Assembly (NCBI GenBank): GCA_963807155.1
Contig: CAWEAZ010000038.1
Span: forward strand, 62,001-126,000
Length of the DNA: 64,000 nt
Reading direction: 5' to 3'
DNA from: JACCZX01 sp963807155
GTDB taxonomy: Bacteria > Pseudomonadota > Gammaproteobacteria > Burkholderiales > Burkholderiaceae_F
Below the pieces are notes generated by a model. It was not told the origin of the DNA and did no database searches. It saw nothing but the letters and a program-made list of their open reading frames with translations. Positions within the stretch are counted from its first letter, which is position 1; each line of letters begins with the position of its first letter. Made by a program: the position numbers and the translations under genes. Below, piece after piece: positions 29,077-38,905 of the stretch.

Positions 29077-30184
29077 ATGAACGAGTCCGATAAGCGTTTC
29101 GCCCGCACTCTGCATCACGCAAGCAAGGCCACCGGTATCGGCGAGGCGTTTTCACCGCCGATCGTCAACACGTCCGTCTACCGGCTGGCGTCAGAGCCGA
29201 GCGGCCCTTATCAATATGCGCGCTGGGCGAATCCCACCTGGACTGCGCTCGAGGAGGCGCTCGCGATTCTCGAAGACGCTGAAACAGTCACCTTTCCGTC
29301 CGGTATGGCGGCCATTGCATCGGTGCTCTACAGCAGCCTGAAGTCCGGCGACCGCGTGCTACTTCCGTCGGACGGTTACTACACCGTGCGCGTGTTCGCT
29401 GACAAATATCTGCTGCCGATGGGGGTAGTCGTCGATTCGTGTGCGACGGCTGAGGTCGAAGCACGTGCGCTCGATGGCTACAAGCTGGTGTGGATCGAAA
29501 CACCCTCGAATCCGGGCCTCGATCTAGCCGACATCGCCGCCGTCGTGCGTAACGCGAAAGCGGCTGGCGCCATCGTCGCAGTCGATAACACGACAATGAC
29601 ACCGCTGGGCCAGCGCCCGCTTGACCTCGGCGCCGATGTTGTCGTCTCTGCCGATACGAAGGCGCTCAATGGTCATTCCGATGTGCTCTTCGGCCACGTC
29701 AGTTCGCGTGATGCTTCATTAGTCAGCGCCGTGCGCGATTGGCGCAAGGTCGCCGGTGCGGTACCGGGTCCGCATGAAGCGTGGCTGGTACATCGCGGTC
29801 TTGAAACGCTGGAAGTTCGCTACTCGCGGATGCGCTTCAATGCCCTTGTTCTGGCCGAGCTTTTCGAGCGACACCCGAAGGTCGTCGCGGTTCGCTATCC
29901 GGGCTTGGCCTCGCATCCGGCGCATGGCCTGGCGCGAGCGCAGATGGCGGGCGGCGGGAGTCTGATCGCACTGACGCTTGCCGATGAAGCGGTTGCCGAG
30001 CGTTTCATTCAGGGCTGCGCATCGATGCGGGAATCGACCAGCTTCGGCGGCGTCCACACCTGCGCCGAGCGCCGCGCGCGCTGGGGCGATGCCGTACCCG
30101 ATGGTTTCGTTCGCGTTTCGGTCGGGTGTGAGCCGAGCTGAAGTATTGGTCGACGAGGTGGAGCGTGCGCTGAACGCAGCGTGA
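29077..30184 (+). CDS. Cystathionine gamma-lyase/synthase-family PLP enzyme (frame break near the 3' end)
   Basis: A PLP fold-type I enzyme of Cys/Met metabolism: YQYARWANPTWTALEEALA, the FPSGMAAIAS loop, WIETPSNPGLDLADIAA, the DNTTMTPLGQRPLDLGADVV strand and the PLP lysine in SADTKALNGHSDVLFG. The frame ends early at GCEPS (30141) because of one extra base near 30136. Removing it restores AEVLVDEVERALNAA and stop 30182-30184, total about 368 residues. The start ATG 29077 is preferred because the open frame upstream overlaps the previous gene. Likely reaction: gamma-elimination or gamma-replacement on cystathionine or homoserine esters; the exact substrate is not decidable here. Confidence 0.87.
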
Positions 30185-30191
30185 GCGCACT

Positions 30192-31080
30192 TCAAGCAAA
30201 GCGAATCACATCGGCCGCCGCATCTTCTTGAGTGGCGCACGGCGGTTCATCGAACGCGATATCACCATCGATGTCCGCACGGCCGCTCGCACGCAGCGAC
30301 GCAAAGTCGAACAGATCTGCATCCATCAGGTGTGACGGTGTAACTCTCGCCAGCGCGTTAAATATGTTTTCAACGCGTCCCGGGTAGCGTTTCTGCCATT
30401 CGATCAACATGCGCTTGATTTCCTGCCGCTTCAGATTGACCTGGGCGCCGCACAGGTTGCATGGGATGATCGGAAATTCTCTGACGTCGGCGTAACGTGC
30501 GAGGTCGGCTTCCTCAACGTACGCGAGCGGTCGGATCACGATGTGCTTGCCGTCATCCGACATCAGCTTCGGCGGCATCGCCTTCAACGTGCCGCCGTAG
30601 AACATAGTTCAGGAAAAATGTGCCGAGGATGTCGTCGCGATGATGCCCGAGCGCGATCTTGGTCGCACCCAGTTCGTCGGCGACGCGATACAAAATACCG
30701 CGCCGTAGACGTGAGCACAACGAGCACATCGTCTTGCCTTCAGGAATGATGCGCTTGACGATCGAGTACGTGTCCTGCGCTTCGATGTGAAACGGAACGC
30801 CTCTGGCTCTCAAGTACTCGGGCAGAACTTCTTCAGGAAATCCAGGTTGCTTCTGATCGAGGTTGACAGCCACGAGGTCAAAGTCGATCGGCGCGCGTTC
30901 GCGCAACAGCAGCAGCACGTCCAGCAGGCTGTAGCTGTCCTTGCCGCCCGACAGGCACACCATCACCTTGTCACCGGCCTCGATCATGTTGAACTGCGTG
31001 ATCGCCTGGCCGGTCAGTCGCAGCAGGCGCTTCTCCAATTTGTTGTTCTCGAACGCGAGCTTTCTGAGAGGGGCGTTCAT
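30192..31080 (-). CDS. ttcA: tRNA-cytidine(32) 2-sulfurtransferase TtcA (one frame break)
   Basis: PP-loop ATPase with VCLSGGKDSYSLLDVLLLL near residue 42, the first Fe-S cysteine pair in CSLCSRLRRG and the second in IPCNLCGAQVNLKRQEIK. TtcA uses a [4Fe-4S] cluster bound by these cysteines to thiolate C32 of some tRNAs. The frame is broken by an extra T near 30606: FFLN then MFYGGTLKAMPPKL without it. Reconstructed length is about 295 residues, near the usual size. It overlaps folB by ATGA. Confidence 0.93.
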
Positions 31081-31475
31081 GCGCTGTCCCTGAATCGCAG
31101 GATTTCGATGCCGACTGCGTCGACGTCGTCGTAAACGTCGGACTTTTCACTCGACACGCGCACGGCACGCACGGCCGGATGCGCAAGCAGCGCGCGCGAT
31201 ATGTCGTCGATCAGCGTCTCCTGCAAATTGATGTGCCCCTGATCAACGCGGTGACTAATGGCGAGCCGAATGAAGTCGTAGTCGACCACTTCATGAATAC
31301 GGTCATGGCGCGGAGTCGAAAGCGCCAGCGGAACGAACACGTCGACGTTCAGCGCGATGCGCTGCGCGCCATTCTTCTCGTGCGCGTGAACACCGATATT
31401 GGCGTCGAGGACGTAGTTGCGCAGAAAGATCCTGCGGCAGTCCGCGAGCCGGGGATCGAGCAGCAGCGCGCTCAT
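31077..31475 (-). CDS. folB: Dihydroneopterin aldolase FolB
   Basis: A 132-residue FolB-type protein: RRIFLRNYVLDANIGVHAHE near the start, RIALNVDVFVPL, the substrate-binding EVVDYDFIRLAI and the LQETLIDDISRALLAHPAVR block. FolB makes 6-hydroxymethyl-dihydropterin in folate synthesis. It is flanked by ttcA and a FolM-like reductase with ATGA overlaps on both sides, a conserved Burkholderiales arrangement. Confidence 0.9.
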   Translation of the reverse strand: MSALLLDPRLADCRRIFLRNYVLDANIGVHAHEKNGAQRIALNVDVFVPLALSTPRHDRIHEVVDYDFIRLAISHRVDQGHINLQETLIDDISRALLAHPAVRAVRVSSEKSDVYDDVDAVGIEILRFRDSA

Positions 31476-32254
31476 GGCTCGGTCTGCGCTTCGGTCAAAA
31501 ACATCACGTCGCGCGAGCTGGGCACCAAGTGCTGGCCGCCGTCGACCAGCAATACGGTGCCGGTTACCGCCTCTGCATTTGCCAGGTACACGGCCGCGTG
31601 CGCAATATCGTCCGGCGTACTCGATCGATTCAGCGGAGTGCGACGATGCGCTTCTGCGAAACCAGTGTCGCTCTGCAAATTGGATGCGAGCGTAATGCCT
31701 GGTGCAATACCGACGACTCTCACCTTCGGCGCCAGCGCAATCGCCAGCAGCTTCGTCGCTTCCTTCAAAGCGGCTTTGGAAAGGGTGTAGGAAAAAAAAT
31801 CCGGGTTCGGGTTCTCGAGCTTTTGATCGAGCAAATTGATCACGACGCCGCGTGCGTCGTGCGGCAGGTGTTCGTGCAACGAGCGCGCCAGCAGGATCGG
31901 CGCGGCAGTATTAGTTCGCATCGCGCGCAAGAGGTGGTCAGCGCTGAACCGCGCGACGTTGTCGTATTCGAACAGCGACGCGTTGTTGACCACGCAAGTT
32001 ACCGGGGCGAGTTCGTTGGCGCACTCCGCAAGCAGGCTCATTACGCCGGGCTCGACCGCTAGATCGCGATTGACAGCGATTGCGCGGCGACCGAGCGCTT
32101 CGATTTGCGCAACAGTGTCCATCGCGTCGGCGCGCGAAGTCGCGTAGTGGACCGCCACGTCCCATCCATCGCGCGCGAGTGCGAGGGCAATCTCGCGGCC
32201 GATGCGGCGCGCGCCACCAGTGACGAGCGCGGTTCGATTGGATGGTTCAGGCAT
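31472..32254 (-). CDS. FolM-like pteridine/dihydromonapterin reductase (SDR)
   Basis: A 260-residue short-chain dehydrogenase starting at ATG 32254 (MPEPSNRTALVTGGARRIG); the longer open frame reaches into MidA sequence and is not credible. It has the NADP motif TGGARRIGREIALAL, the VVNNASLF strand, INLLDQKLENPNPDFFSYTL then SKAA (Tyr and Lys of YxxxK), and the LVDGGQHLVPS end. The N-P-D-F-F-x-Y loop is typical of pteridine reductases. Next to folB it most likely reduces dihydrofolate or dihydromonapterin. Confidence 0.85.
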   Translation of the reverse strand: MPEPSNRTALVTGGARRIGREIALALARDGWDVAVHYATSRADAMDTVAQIEALGRRAIAVNRDLAVEPGVMSLLAECANELAPVTCVVNNASLFEYDNVARFSADHLLRAMRTNTAAPILLARSLHEHLPHDARGVVINLLDQKLENPNPDFFSYTLSKAALKEATKLLAIALAPKVRVVGIAPGITLASNLQSDTGFAEAHRRTPLNRSSTPDDIAHAAVYLANAEAVTGTVLLVDGGQHLVPSSRDVMFLTEAQTEP

Positions 32255-32319
32255 TCGGGAGATCGACGGTAAAACCGGTGGCAAGACGCGCCAGAGTTTA
32301 GCGGCAGTACGATTGATCG

Positions 32320-33453
32320 ATGTCTCTGCAACCTTCGTCGATGCCATTGCCGAGCCGGGAGGCGATCGAACACAGCGAGCGCGTTGCAACGCACATCTCC
32401 GGCGAGATCGAGCGGGCAGGCGGCTGGATTCCGTTCGATCGCTACATGCAGTTGGCGCTGTACGCGCCGCAGCTGGGTTACTACGCGGCCGGTGCGCGCA
32501 AGTTCGGAGACTCGGCGTCGGGCGGCGACTTCGTGACTGCGCCTGAAATTTCGCCATTGTTTGCGCAAGCGCTGGCACAGCAAGTCGCGCAATTGTTCGA
32601 GCAGGTGCCCGCGCGCATCGTCGAGTTCGGCGCCGGCTCCGGAGTGCTGGCGCGCGATCTGATCGCGGAGCTCGCACGGCGAGAAGTCGGGCTCGAGAGC
32701 TATTCGATCGTCGAGGTTTCATCCGACTTGGCCGATCGGCAACGGGCGCGACTGCAAGGATTGCCAGTCAACTGGTTACGCGCGCCGCCGGACGCTTTCG
32801 AAGGCGTCATGCTGGCCAACGAAGTACTCGACGTGATGCCGGTGAAGCTTTTCGTGAAGCGCGGCAACGCAACGTTCGAGCGCGGGGTGGTGAATCGACA
32901 CGGCGGTAGCTTCGCATTCGATGAGCGTCCGGCAAGCGAAGATCTCGCCAGCGCGGTAGCCTCGATCGAAGCCGAACAGGGTGTGTTCCCTGACGGTTAT
33001 GCATCCGAAGTCAACTTGACTGCCGAAGGCTGGATGCGGTCAAGTGGGCAATGGCTCGCGCGCGGCGCGCTGCTGGTTATCGACTACGGCTTTCCGCAGC
33101 GCGAGTACTACCACCCCCAGCGGCTAATGGGCACCGTCATGTGCCACTTTCGGCATCATGCTCACAGTGATCCGCTGTGGATGGCGGGCCTGAACGACGT
33201 CACCGCACACGTCGATTTCTCTGCGATGGCGGCCGCAGCGCATGCCTCCGGTCTCGATGTGATGGGTTACACGTCACAAGCGCATTTTCTGCTGAACTGC
33301 GGCGTGCTCGATCAACTGCAAACGCAGTACACGGCTCGAAACTCGGCCGCGCTGCACCGGCTCGTGTCTGAAGCTGAAATGGGCGAGCTGGTAAAGGTCT
33401 TGATGGTCGGGCGCGGGCTTGCAAGGTCCGCTGATCGGATTCGCGCGTGGTGA
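32320..33453 (+). CDS. MidA/NDUFAF7-family class I SAM-dependent methyltransferase
   Basis: A 377-residue protein with PFDRYMQLALYAPQLGYYAA, GDFVTAPEISPLFAQALAQQ, motif I IVEFGAGSGVLARDLI, VMLANEVLDVMPVKLF and VIDYGFPQREYYHPQRLMG. These are the diagnostic blocks of the MidA family (PF02636), whose eukaryotic member methylates an arginine of a complex I subunit. The bacterial role is probably similar protein methylation. Transcribed divergently from the folM-folB-ttcA operon. Confidence 0.88.
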   Translation: MSLQPSSMPLPSREAIEHSERVATHISGEIERAGGWIPFDRYMQLALYAPQLGYYAAGARKFGDSASGGDFVTAPEISPLFAQALAQQVAQLFEQVPARIVEFGAGSGVLARDLIAELARREVGLESYSIVEVSSDLADRQRARLQGLPVNWLRAPPDAFEGVMLANEVLDVMPVKLFVKRGNATFERGVVNRHGGSFAFDERPASEDLASAVASIEAEQGVFPDGYASEVNLTAEGWMRSSGQWLARGALLVIDYGFPQREYYHPQRLMGTVMCHFRHHAHSDPLWMAGLNDVTAHVDFSAMAAAAHASGLDVMGYTSQAHFLLNCGVLDQLQTQYTARNSAALHRLVSEAEMGELVKVLMVGRGLARSADRIRAW

Positions 33454-33509
33454 TCGCTTGCACACGCTTTAGCGATCTTTCGACCTTACGCTGGGTAGAC
33501 TGCCGCTGG

Positions 33510-33701
33510 ATGAAATGGCTCTTGACGACCTTTATTGCGTTGCTGGTGTTGACGGCGCTGCAGCCGTGGCTGAGCCGGCTCGGCATTGGCCGGCTGCCCG
33601 GTGATATGCGCTTTAAGCGCAACGGGCGCGAATACGTGCTGCCGTTTACCAGCACGATCGTTCTATCACTTCTATTGATGCTACTTGCGCAGCTGATCTA
33701 A
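33510..33701 (+). CDS. DUF2905 small membrane protein
   Basis: The 63-residue protein has two transmembrane helices (residues 4-16 and 42-62) around the family signature LGIGRLPGDMRFKRNGREYV. The start is ATG 33510; the open frame upstream from 33447 lacks family similarity. Function unknown. It follows MidA by 57 bases. Confidence 0.82.
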   Translation: MKWLLTTFIALLVLTALQPWLSRLGIGRLPGDMRFKRNGREYVLPFTSTIVLSLLLMLLAQLI

Positions 33702-33714
33702 GCGCAAACAGGCT

Positions 33715-34836
33715 CTAAGTCGGCGGGCCGCGCAACTCGCCGCCGACGGCGACGATGCGAGCCTGCCTGACCGCGCGCTGAATCTGACTCGGATCATTGC
33801 GGTGCAAGCTTGCCAGCGTGCCCGCATCGACCTCACTGGCGACTCGCAGCGCACGCCGAAAGCGCTCGGCGGAGACATCGGCCGTCGCCTCAAACGCCTG
33901 TAAGAGCCATTCGAAGCGCTCGGGTCGGCGGAATGCATCGCTACGTTCGAGCACTTCGACGATCGCCGCCGATGTTTCGGCGTTCTTTAGCGGCTCGCGC
34001 AGTTCCACTAGCAACCGCGCCAGTTGTGCCGCATCGTTCTGCACGCGCAGCTTGCCCAGAAAATCGGAAACTGCGCGCGACGATCGGCATGCGCCGGCCA
34101 GGATTGCGAAGCGCGAGGGCAACACGAGTTCGCGTTGCGCGGCGCGGTCTAGCGCGGCGCTGGTCGGGCCCAGGTCTTCGAGTTCGGCAAACAATCGGTC
34201 GATCAGCCCGCATGAGACGAGCACATTTAACATTTGCGAAGGCTTCGTCTCCATCAGCCCGCGCGAAATCTCCTGCATCACGCGTTCCGGAACCAACGCA
34301 TCGGCTTCGCCATTGCGCACCATTTCGCGCATCAGCGCTGCCGTCTCTGGGGCCACCTTGAAGTTTGGAAAGCGGGCAGCAAAGCGCGCGACACGCAGTA
34401 TGCGCACCGGATCTTCGATAAACGCCGGACTGACGTGCCGCAGAATGCCGGCGTCAAGATCGCGCTTGCCTTGATACGGGTCGATCAGCGTGCCACCATC
34501 ATCGAGCGCCATCGCGTTGATCGTCAGATCGCGACGCGCTAGATCCTGCTCGAGGGTTACGTCGGGCGCAGCGTGAGCAACAAACCCTTTGTAACCCGGC
34601 GCGGTCTTGCGCTCGGTGCGCGCCAGCGCGTATTCCTCCTGCGTTTCCGGATGCAGAAACACCGGAAAGTCCTTGCCGACCGGCCGGTACCCGAGCGCCG
34701 TCATCTGCTCGGGTGTTGAGCCGACGACGACCCAATCGCGATCGGTTTCCAACGCGGCGTCCAGATCGCCCAAGTGACGGCGCGTATTGCCTAGCATCTG
34801 ATCGCGTACGAAGCCGCCGACTCGATACGCTTTCAC
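33715..34836 (-). CDS. cca: CCA-adding tRNA nucleotidyltransferase
   Basis: A 373-residue class II nucleotidyltransferase: YRVGGFVRDQMLG, the catalytic DxD in TDRDWVVVG, DFPVFLHPETQEEYALARTE, the RRDLTINAMALDD motif and EDPVRILRVARFAARFPNF. It adds or repairs the 3' CCA of tRNAs. Compared with the E. coli type it is short and I see no HD-phosphohydrolase motif in the C-terminal part. An insertion (NTRRHLGDLDAALE) separates FVRDQMLG from the DxD strand. Convergent with DUF2905, 13 bases apart. Confidence 0.9.
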   Translation of the reverse strand: MKAYRVGGFVRDQMLGNTRRHLGDLDAALETDRDWVVVGSTPEQMTALGYRPVGKDFPVFLHPETQEEYALARTERKTAPGYKGFVAHAAPDVTLEQDLARRDLTINAMALDDGGTLIDPYQGKRDLDAGILRHVSPAFIEDPVRILRVARFAARFPNFKVAPETAALMREMVRNGEADALVPERVMQEISRGLMETKPSQMLNVLVSCGLIDRLFAELEDLGPTSAALDRAAQRELVLPSRFAILAGACRSSRAVSDFLGKLRVQNDAAQLARLLVELREPLKNAETSAAIVEVLERSDAFRRPERFEWLLQAFEATADVSAERFRRALRVASEVDAGTLASLHRNDPSQIQRAVRQARIVAVGGELRGPPT

Positions 34837-34839
34837 GGT

Positions 34840-35499
34840 CTAGGGTTCTAGCGTTTCAGGTTCCGCTTTGGCCGCTGCGATCCACTGTTGCATCGCCGGC
34901 AGCGCCAATACGTTTTCCGAATATGCCGCAAGCAGCGGAGACAGCTTGACGCCGTACGTTGCGAAACGCGTCACGACCGGTGCGTAGAACGCATCGGCAA
35001 TCGAAAAACTTCCGAACAGCATCGGCCCGCCTTTCGCTAGGCATTCGTTCCACACCGATTGAATGCGCGCGACATCCGCCGCCACGTCGCTGCGTTGAAG
35101 CGCAGCCTGGCCTTTGTCGGGGCGCCGCGACCGAATATCCATCGGCATGTGCGTCCGCAGCGCTGCGAAACCAGAATGCATCTCCGCGACCACCGAGCGG
35201 GCCCGCGCGCGCGCCTTGGCATATCGCGCGGCCAAAGGCTTCCACCGCCGTCGCCCTCTCGTGAGCTTCTCATTGATGTACTCGCAGATTGCCAGTGAAT
35301 CGAAAACAGTGAGCTCGCCGTCGATCAGACACGGCACACGTCCGCTCGGCGAATAGCGAAGAATTTTTTCGGTCGTGTCCGGACGGCCCAACAGCACGCT
35401 GGTCTCGTTGAAGGCAATCCCGGCCTGCTTCATCGCCAGCCACGGCCGCAGTGACCATGACGAATAGTTCTTGTTGCCGATCACCAGCGTCAAGCTCAT
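34840..35499 (-). CDS. Glutathione S-transferase family protein
   Basis: A 219-residue GST: thioredoxin-like N-domain with LTLVIGNKNYSSWSLRPWLA (catalytic Ser/Tyr region), cis-Pro and Ser binding motif in SGRVPCLIDGELTVFDSLAI, and a helical C-domain (SVVAEMHSGFAALRTHMPMD, FSIADAFYAPVVTRFATYG). Between about 35215 and 35268 the frame gives an abnormal Arg-rich segment, while the next frame reads the expected SLWPRD; this points to two compensating one-base errors. The gene is close behind DUF3144 (ATGA overlap). Confidence 0.87.
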   Translation of the reverse strand: MSLTLVIGNKNYSSWSLRPWLAMKQAGIAFNETSVLLGRPDTTEKILRYSPSGRVPCLIDGELTVFDSLAICEYINEKLTRGRRRWKPLAARYAKARARARSVVAEMHSGFAALRTHMPMDIRSRRPDKGQAALQRSDVAADVARIQSVWNECLAKGGPMLFGSFSIADAFYAPVVTRFATYGVKLSPLLAAYSENVLALPAMQQWIAAAKAEPETLEP

Positions 35500-35789
35500 T
35501 GCGGTTTCCCGGTCATGCCGCCGCGATATACCGGTTCGATTTCCTTCAGATTTTCGCGGAACATCGTTTCGTATTCATTGCGAAAATATGCGGCAGCCGC
35601 ATCGAGCGACTGGCCTGGATGCTCTTCGCTCGTTAACCAGTTGAATGCGTTGTAGCGCGCCGCCGCGTACATCAGTACCGCGCGTACCCACTCGGCTGAA
35701 TATTGCTCGCTCATTTCGTTTGCGAGTGTCACGAAGCGATCGGCGGCTTCGAGGAACTCGTCGGGAAGCTCGTATTTCTGGGTGGCCAC
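35496..35789 (-). CDS. DUF3144 protein
   Basis: A 97-residue protein: YELPDEFLEAADRFVTLANE, WVRAVLMYAAARYNAFNWLT and YFRNEYETMFRENLKEIEP, the signature of DUF3144. GTG 35789 is preferred because the ATG at 35843 would overlap the upstream epimerase gene by 32 bases. Function unknown; helical. Confidence 0.75.
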   Translation of the reverse strand: MATQKYELPDEFLEAADRFVTLANEMSEQYSAEWVRAVLMYAAARYNAFNWLTSEEHPGQSLDAAAAYFRNEYETMFRENLKEIEPVYRGGMTGKPQ

Positions 35790-35811
35790 GATTTTGACGT
35801 CTCGGCGAGCT

Positions 35812-36778
35812 TCAGCGGCCCGCGCGCGCACGGTAAAGGCCAAAACGGCTGCGCGCGTGCGCGCGCGAAAGATAAGTGGGCGCTTCCGCCTCCATCGGCG
35901 TCATTCCGATTCCGAGTTCGGGCGCCGGTCGGAACGGTTGTTCGGTGGCGATGTTATCGACCTTCATCGAATCCAGGTTATCGCGCGACAGCAGCGGCTC
36001 GCCTGGCATGAGCTCCATCATCATCGCCTGCACGCGTGCCAGCGCATCGGGCAACCCGAACACGGGTCGCGGATGGCCGCTCGCTGCAGCGGCAAAGGCG
36101 ACCATGTCGCGCAGTCGGTAAATCTGCGGACCGGCGAGCTCGTAGATATGCTCGAACGTATCGCGATTGTCGAGCGCGTTGACAAACGCATCGGCAACGT
36201 CGCCCACCCACACCGGTTGAAAGCGCGCGTTGGCGCAGCCGATCGGCAGCACCGGAAAAAATTTTGCGAGCGTCGCAAACATGTTCAGGAAATTGTCCTC
36301 GGGCCCAAATACGACCGATGGCCGAAAAATCGTCCAGTCCAAGTGGGAAGCCTGCACTACCGCATCGCCGTCGCCTTTGCTGCGTTGATACATCGAAGGG
36401 CCGTTCGCATCGGATCCGAGCGCGCTCATGTGTAATAAGCGGTCGACGCTGTGTTGACTGCACATCGCAACGATGCGCTGCGGCAACTCGACATGCGCCT
36501 GCGCAAACTCAGGCCCGTAGGGCGAACCTTGCGATCCATGCAGGACACCGATCAGGTTGATCACGGCGTCCTTGTCCCGGATCAATCGGTCCAGACGCCG
36601 CATCGTCGTGCACATCGCACTCGACGACATCAATCGTTGGCAACATGATCAGGTGGCGCGCCCTCGCGCGCCGCCGCGTCGGAACCGTTACCCGCAGGCC
36701 ACGCGCGGTCAGCCGCGCAACAATATGGCGCCCGATAAACCCGGCACCGCCGATGACGAGAATGTTGGAATGTTGCAT
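35812..36778 (-). CDS. NDUFA9-like NAD-dependent epimerase/dehydratase (one frame break)
   Basis: Atypical SDR with ILVIGGAGFIGRHIVARLTA at the start (ATG 36778). An extra base near 36622 interrupts it; beyond it the frame reads LDRLIRDKDAVINLIGVLHG, VDRLLHMSALGSDANGPSMY, SKGDGDAVVQASHLDWTIFR then PSVVFGPEDNFLNMFA, and PVWVGDVADAFVNALDNRD. The catalytic Tyr/Lys is in MYQRSKGDG. This matches the complex I subunit NDUFA9-like family common in Betaproteobacteria. Reconstructed about 321 residues. Confidence 0.87.
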
Positions 36779-36809
36779 GCCGCGAATTCTATTCGCGCGG
36801 GTTGGGTGA

Positions 36810-38831
36810 CTAAGGCAGCTCAGTGCTGCCCGCCGCTTTTGGAGTGACTGTTCCAAGGCGGGTTTTCAACGACGGCGGCGCCTTGTTGTCGAACAATGCG
36901 GCGTAGTAGACGCTGTTCGACATGACCTTCTTCACGTAGTCGCGGGTTTCATTGAACGGAATCGACTCTGCGAACACGGCGCCTTCCACCGGCTTTGACA
37001 ACGATGCGCGCCATGCGCGCGGGCGGCCGGGCCCGGCGTTGTATGCAGCGGTGGCCAGTACCGGTGAGCCGTCGAGATCGTCGAGCACCATTTTCAGATA
37101 GCCGGTGCCCAGCTGCAGGTTGACGTCGAGCTCGTTGACGCGCGCGGGTGTGAAGTTCGTAACGTTCAAACGCTTCGCCACGTAGCGCGCCGTCGCCGGC
37201 ATCAGCTGCATCAATCCACTGGCGCCGACCGAAGAACGTGCGTCAGTGATGAAACGCGACTCCTGGCGAATCAACCCGTAAACCCAGTTTTCGTCCAGAC
37301 CGAGCGGCGCCGAATATTGAATCAACGAATCGCGAAACGGGGCCGGGAACCGCTGGGTAAAGTCGAACTCGGTCTTGGTGCGATCCGATGTGCTGATCAT
37401 GCGGTCCAGAACGCCACGCTTTCGCGCAAACTCGGCTGCAGCTAACAGCTGGCGATCGCTTAGTCCGCGCATCTGCCAGTTCCATTCGCGATTACCCTCG
37501 AGCCGCATTCCAACCTCGTAAAACTTGAATGCGCGCACGAAGCCGGCATTCGATTCGAACGGTGCAACTTCTTCCGCAGTCGGAGCTTCGGCGCGAGGCG
37601 GCAGCGCGATCGGTTGTGCAAGCTCTTCGGCCGCCAGCTGCCCATAAAAATGAAACTGCGGAGCGATGCGCGCGAACTGCTCCTGCGCCTCAGCGACGCG
37701 TCCTGCCTGGCGCAGTGCGCGGCCATGCCAGTAGACCCATGTCGGGTCTTCGCGCAAGGCAGTGGGCATCCGATCGATCACCGCCTTCACTGTTTTCCAG
37801 TCATCCGCGCGCAGCGCACTGCGCACCTGCCACTCGAGCACTTCGTCGACTCTGGCCGCATCGGGGCCGATACCGACGTGTTCACCGCCACGCCGATACC
37901 AATCGTTGGCTTCGCGCATTAACCGCAGCGCCGCCATGTGGCCGATGCGGCCCCAGACGATGCCGCGCTGCTCAGGCGTCAGCAACAAGTTCAACGCGCC
38001 CGCGTATTCCGCAGCGTCTTGCGGGTTGTCGCGCGCGAGCCGCACGACCGCCACCATCGCCAGCTCACGCTGTACTTCGGTCAGCCGCCGCTCGTGCACC
38101 GTCAAAAATGCCGCGGGTCGATCGATCGCCTGCGCCAACAGTTTCTGATCGACAAGCCGCCCGCTCGCATCGAGTGCGCGCGTGCCGATGCGCTTGGCGA
38201 CATCGAGTTGGTTCTGCTCGACCAGCGCGCGCACGCGTTCCCACACCGAGACGCGGTTATCCGTCAGCAGCGCCTCAGTGAGCGCGATGCATCCTTCACC
38301 GGCCGCGTTGGTCGTGTTGGCGAGCAGCTGGCGCGCTTCACGCGCAATAGCGTCGGCTTGCTTGGCGGCGGCGCGCCGGTACTTCGACAACGTCGAATAG
38401 CAGCGGAATTGCGCGTCGTCGGTCCACCATGCAAGTTGCGCGGCCTCCCGTTCAAACCCCTGGTAGTCGCCGCGGTTCGCCAAGGCGAGGGCCACATCGA
38501 AGCGCAGCCGATCGGCAATGTAGGTACCTGCATGGCGGCTCATGAACTGCGCCACGTCGGACACCGCTTTCGGTTCAGCGCTGCGGATCTGTCCGAGCAG
38601 CTGCCAATACTCGATGTACGCGGCTAAAGGATGACCGGCAAGGCGCGCAGCCGCCTGCGCGAGGCGCTCGCGATCGCCGACTCGAACTGCATCGCGCGCG
38701 CTCAGAAACGCCTGGTCCGAGGCTGACAGTTCGCTTGTCGCCGCGGCTGGCGCACGAGTAGGTGCAGCTATTGCACTGACTGGTGCAAGAGCGACTGCTG
38801 CCAGCGTATAGACTGCAAGTCGAACTTTCAT
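36810..38831 (-). CDS. slt: Soluble lytic murein transglycosylase (Slt70-like)
   Basis: A 673-residue periplasmic enzyme with signal peptide (AAVALAPVSAIAA/PT). A long alpha-superhelical U-domain is followed by the C-terminal SLT domain: WVYGLIRQESRFITDARSS with the catalytic Glu, GASGLMQLMPATARYVAKRL, LQLGTGYLKMVLDDLDGSPV and AAYNAGPGRPRAWR. It cleaves peptidoglycan between MurNAc and GlcNAc with 1,6-anhydro product formation. The frame is intact across two kilobases, unlike its neighbours. Confidence 0.93.
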   Translation of the reverse strand: MKVRLAVYTLAAVALAPVSAIAAPTRAPAAATSELSASDQAFLSARDAVRVGDRERLAQAAARLAGHPLAAYIEYWQLLGQIRSAEPKAVSDVAQFMSRHAGTYIADRLRFDVALALANRGDYQGFEREAAQLAWWTDDAQFRCYSTLSKYRRAAAKQADAIAREARQLLANTTNAAGEGCIALTEALLTDNRVSVWERVRALVEQNQLDVAKRIGTRALDASGRLVDQKLLAQAIDRPAAFLTVHERRLTEVQRELAMVAVVRLARDNPQDAAEYAGALNLLLTPEQRGIVWGRIGHMAALRLMREANDWYRRGGEHVGIGPDAARVDEVLEWQVRSALRADDWKTVKAVIDRMPTALREDPTWVYWHGRALRQAGRVAEAQEQFARIAPQFHFYGQLAAEELAQPIALPPRAEAPTAEEVAPFESNAGFVRAFKFYEVGMRLEGNREWNWQMRGLSDRQLLAAAEFARKRGVLDRMISTSDRTKTEFDFTQRFPAPFRDSLIQYSAPLGLDENWVYGLIRQESRFITDARSSVGASGLMQLMPATARYVAKRLNVTNFTPARVNELDVNLQLGTGYLKMVLDDLDGSPVLATAAYNAGPGRPRAWRASLSKPVEGAVFAESIPFNETRDYVKKVMSNSVYYAALFDNKAPPSLKTRLGTVTPKAAGSTELP

Positions 38832-38905
38832 CGGACGCGAATTAGATCATGCGGTGCGCGTACGGAGCCGGTAATTGCGACTAATGCGCAACGTTTATTC
38901 GTGGC

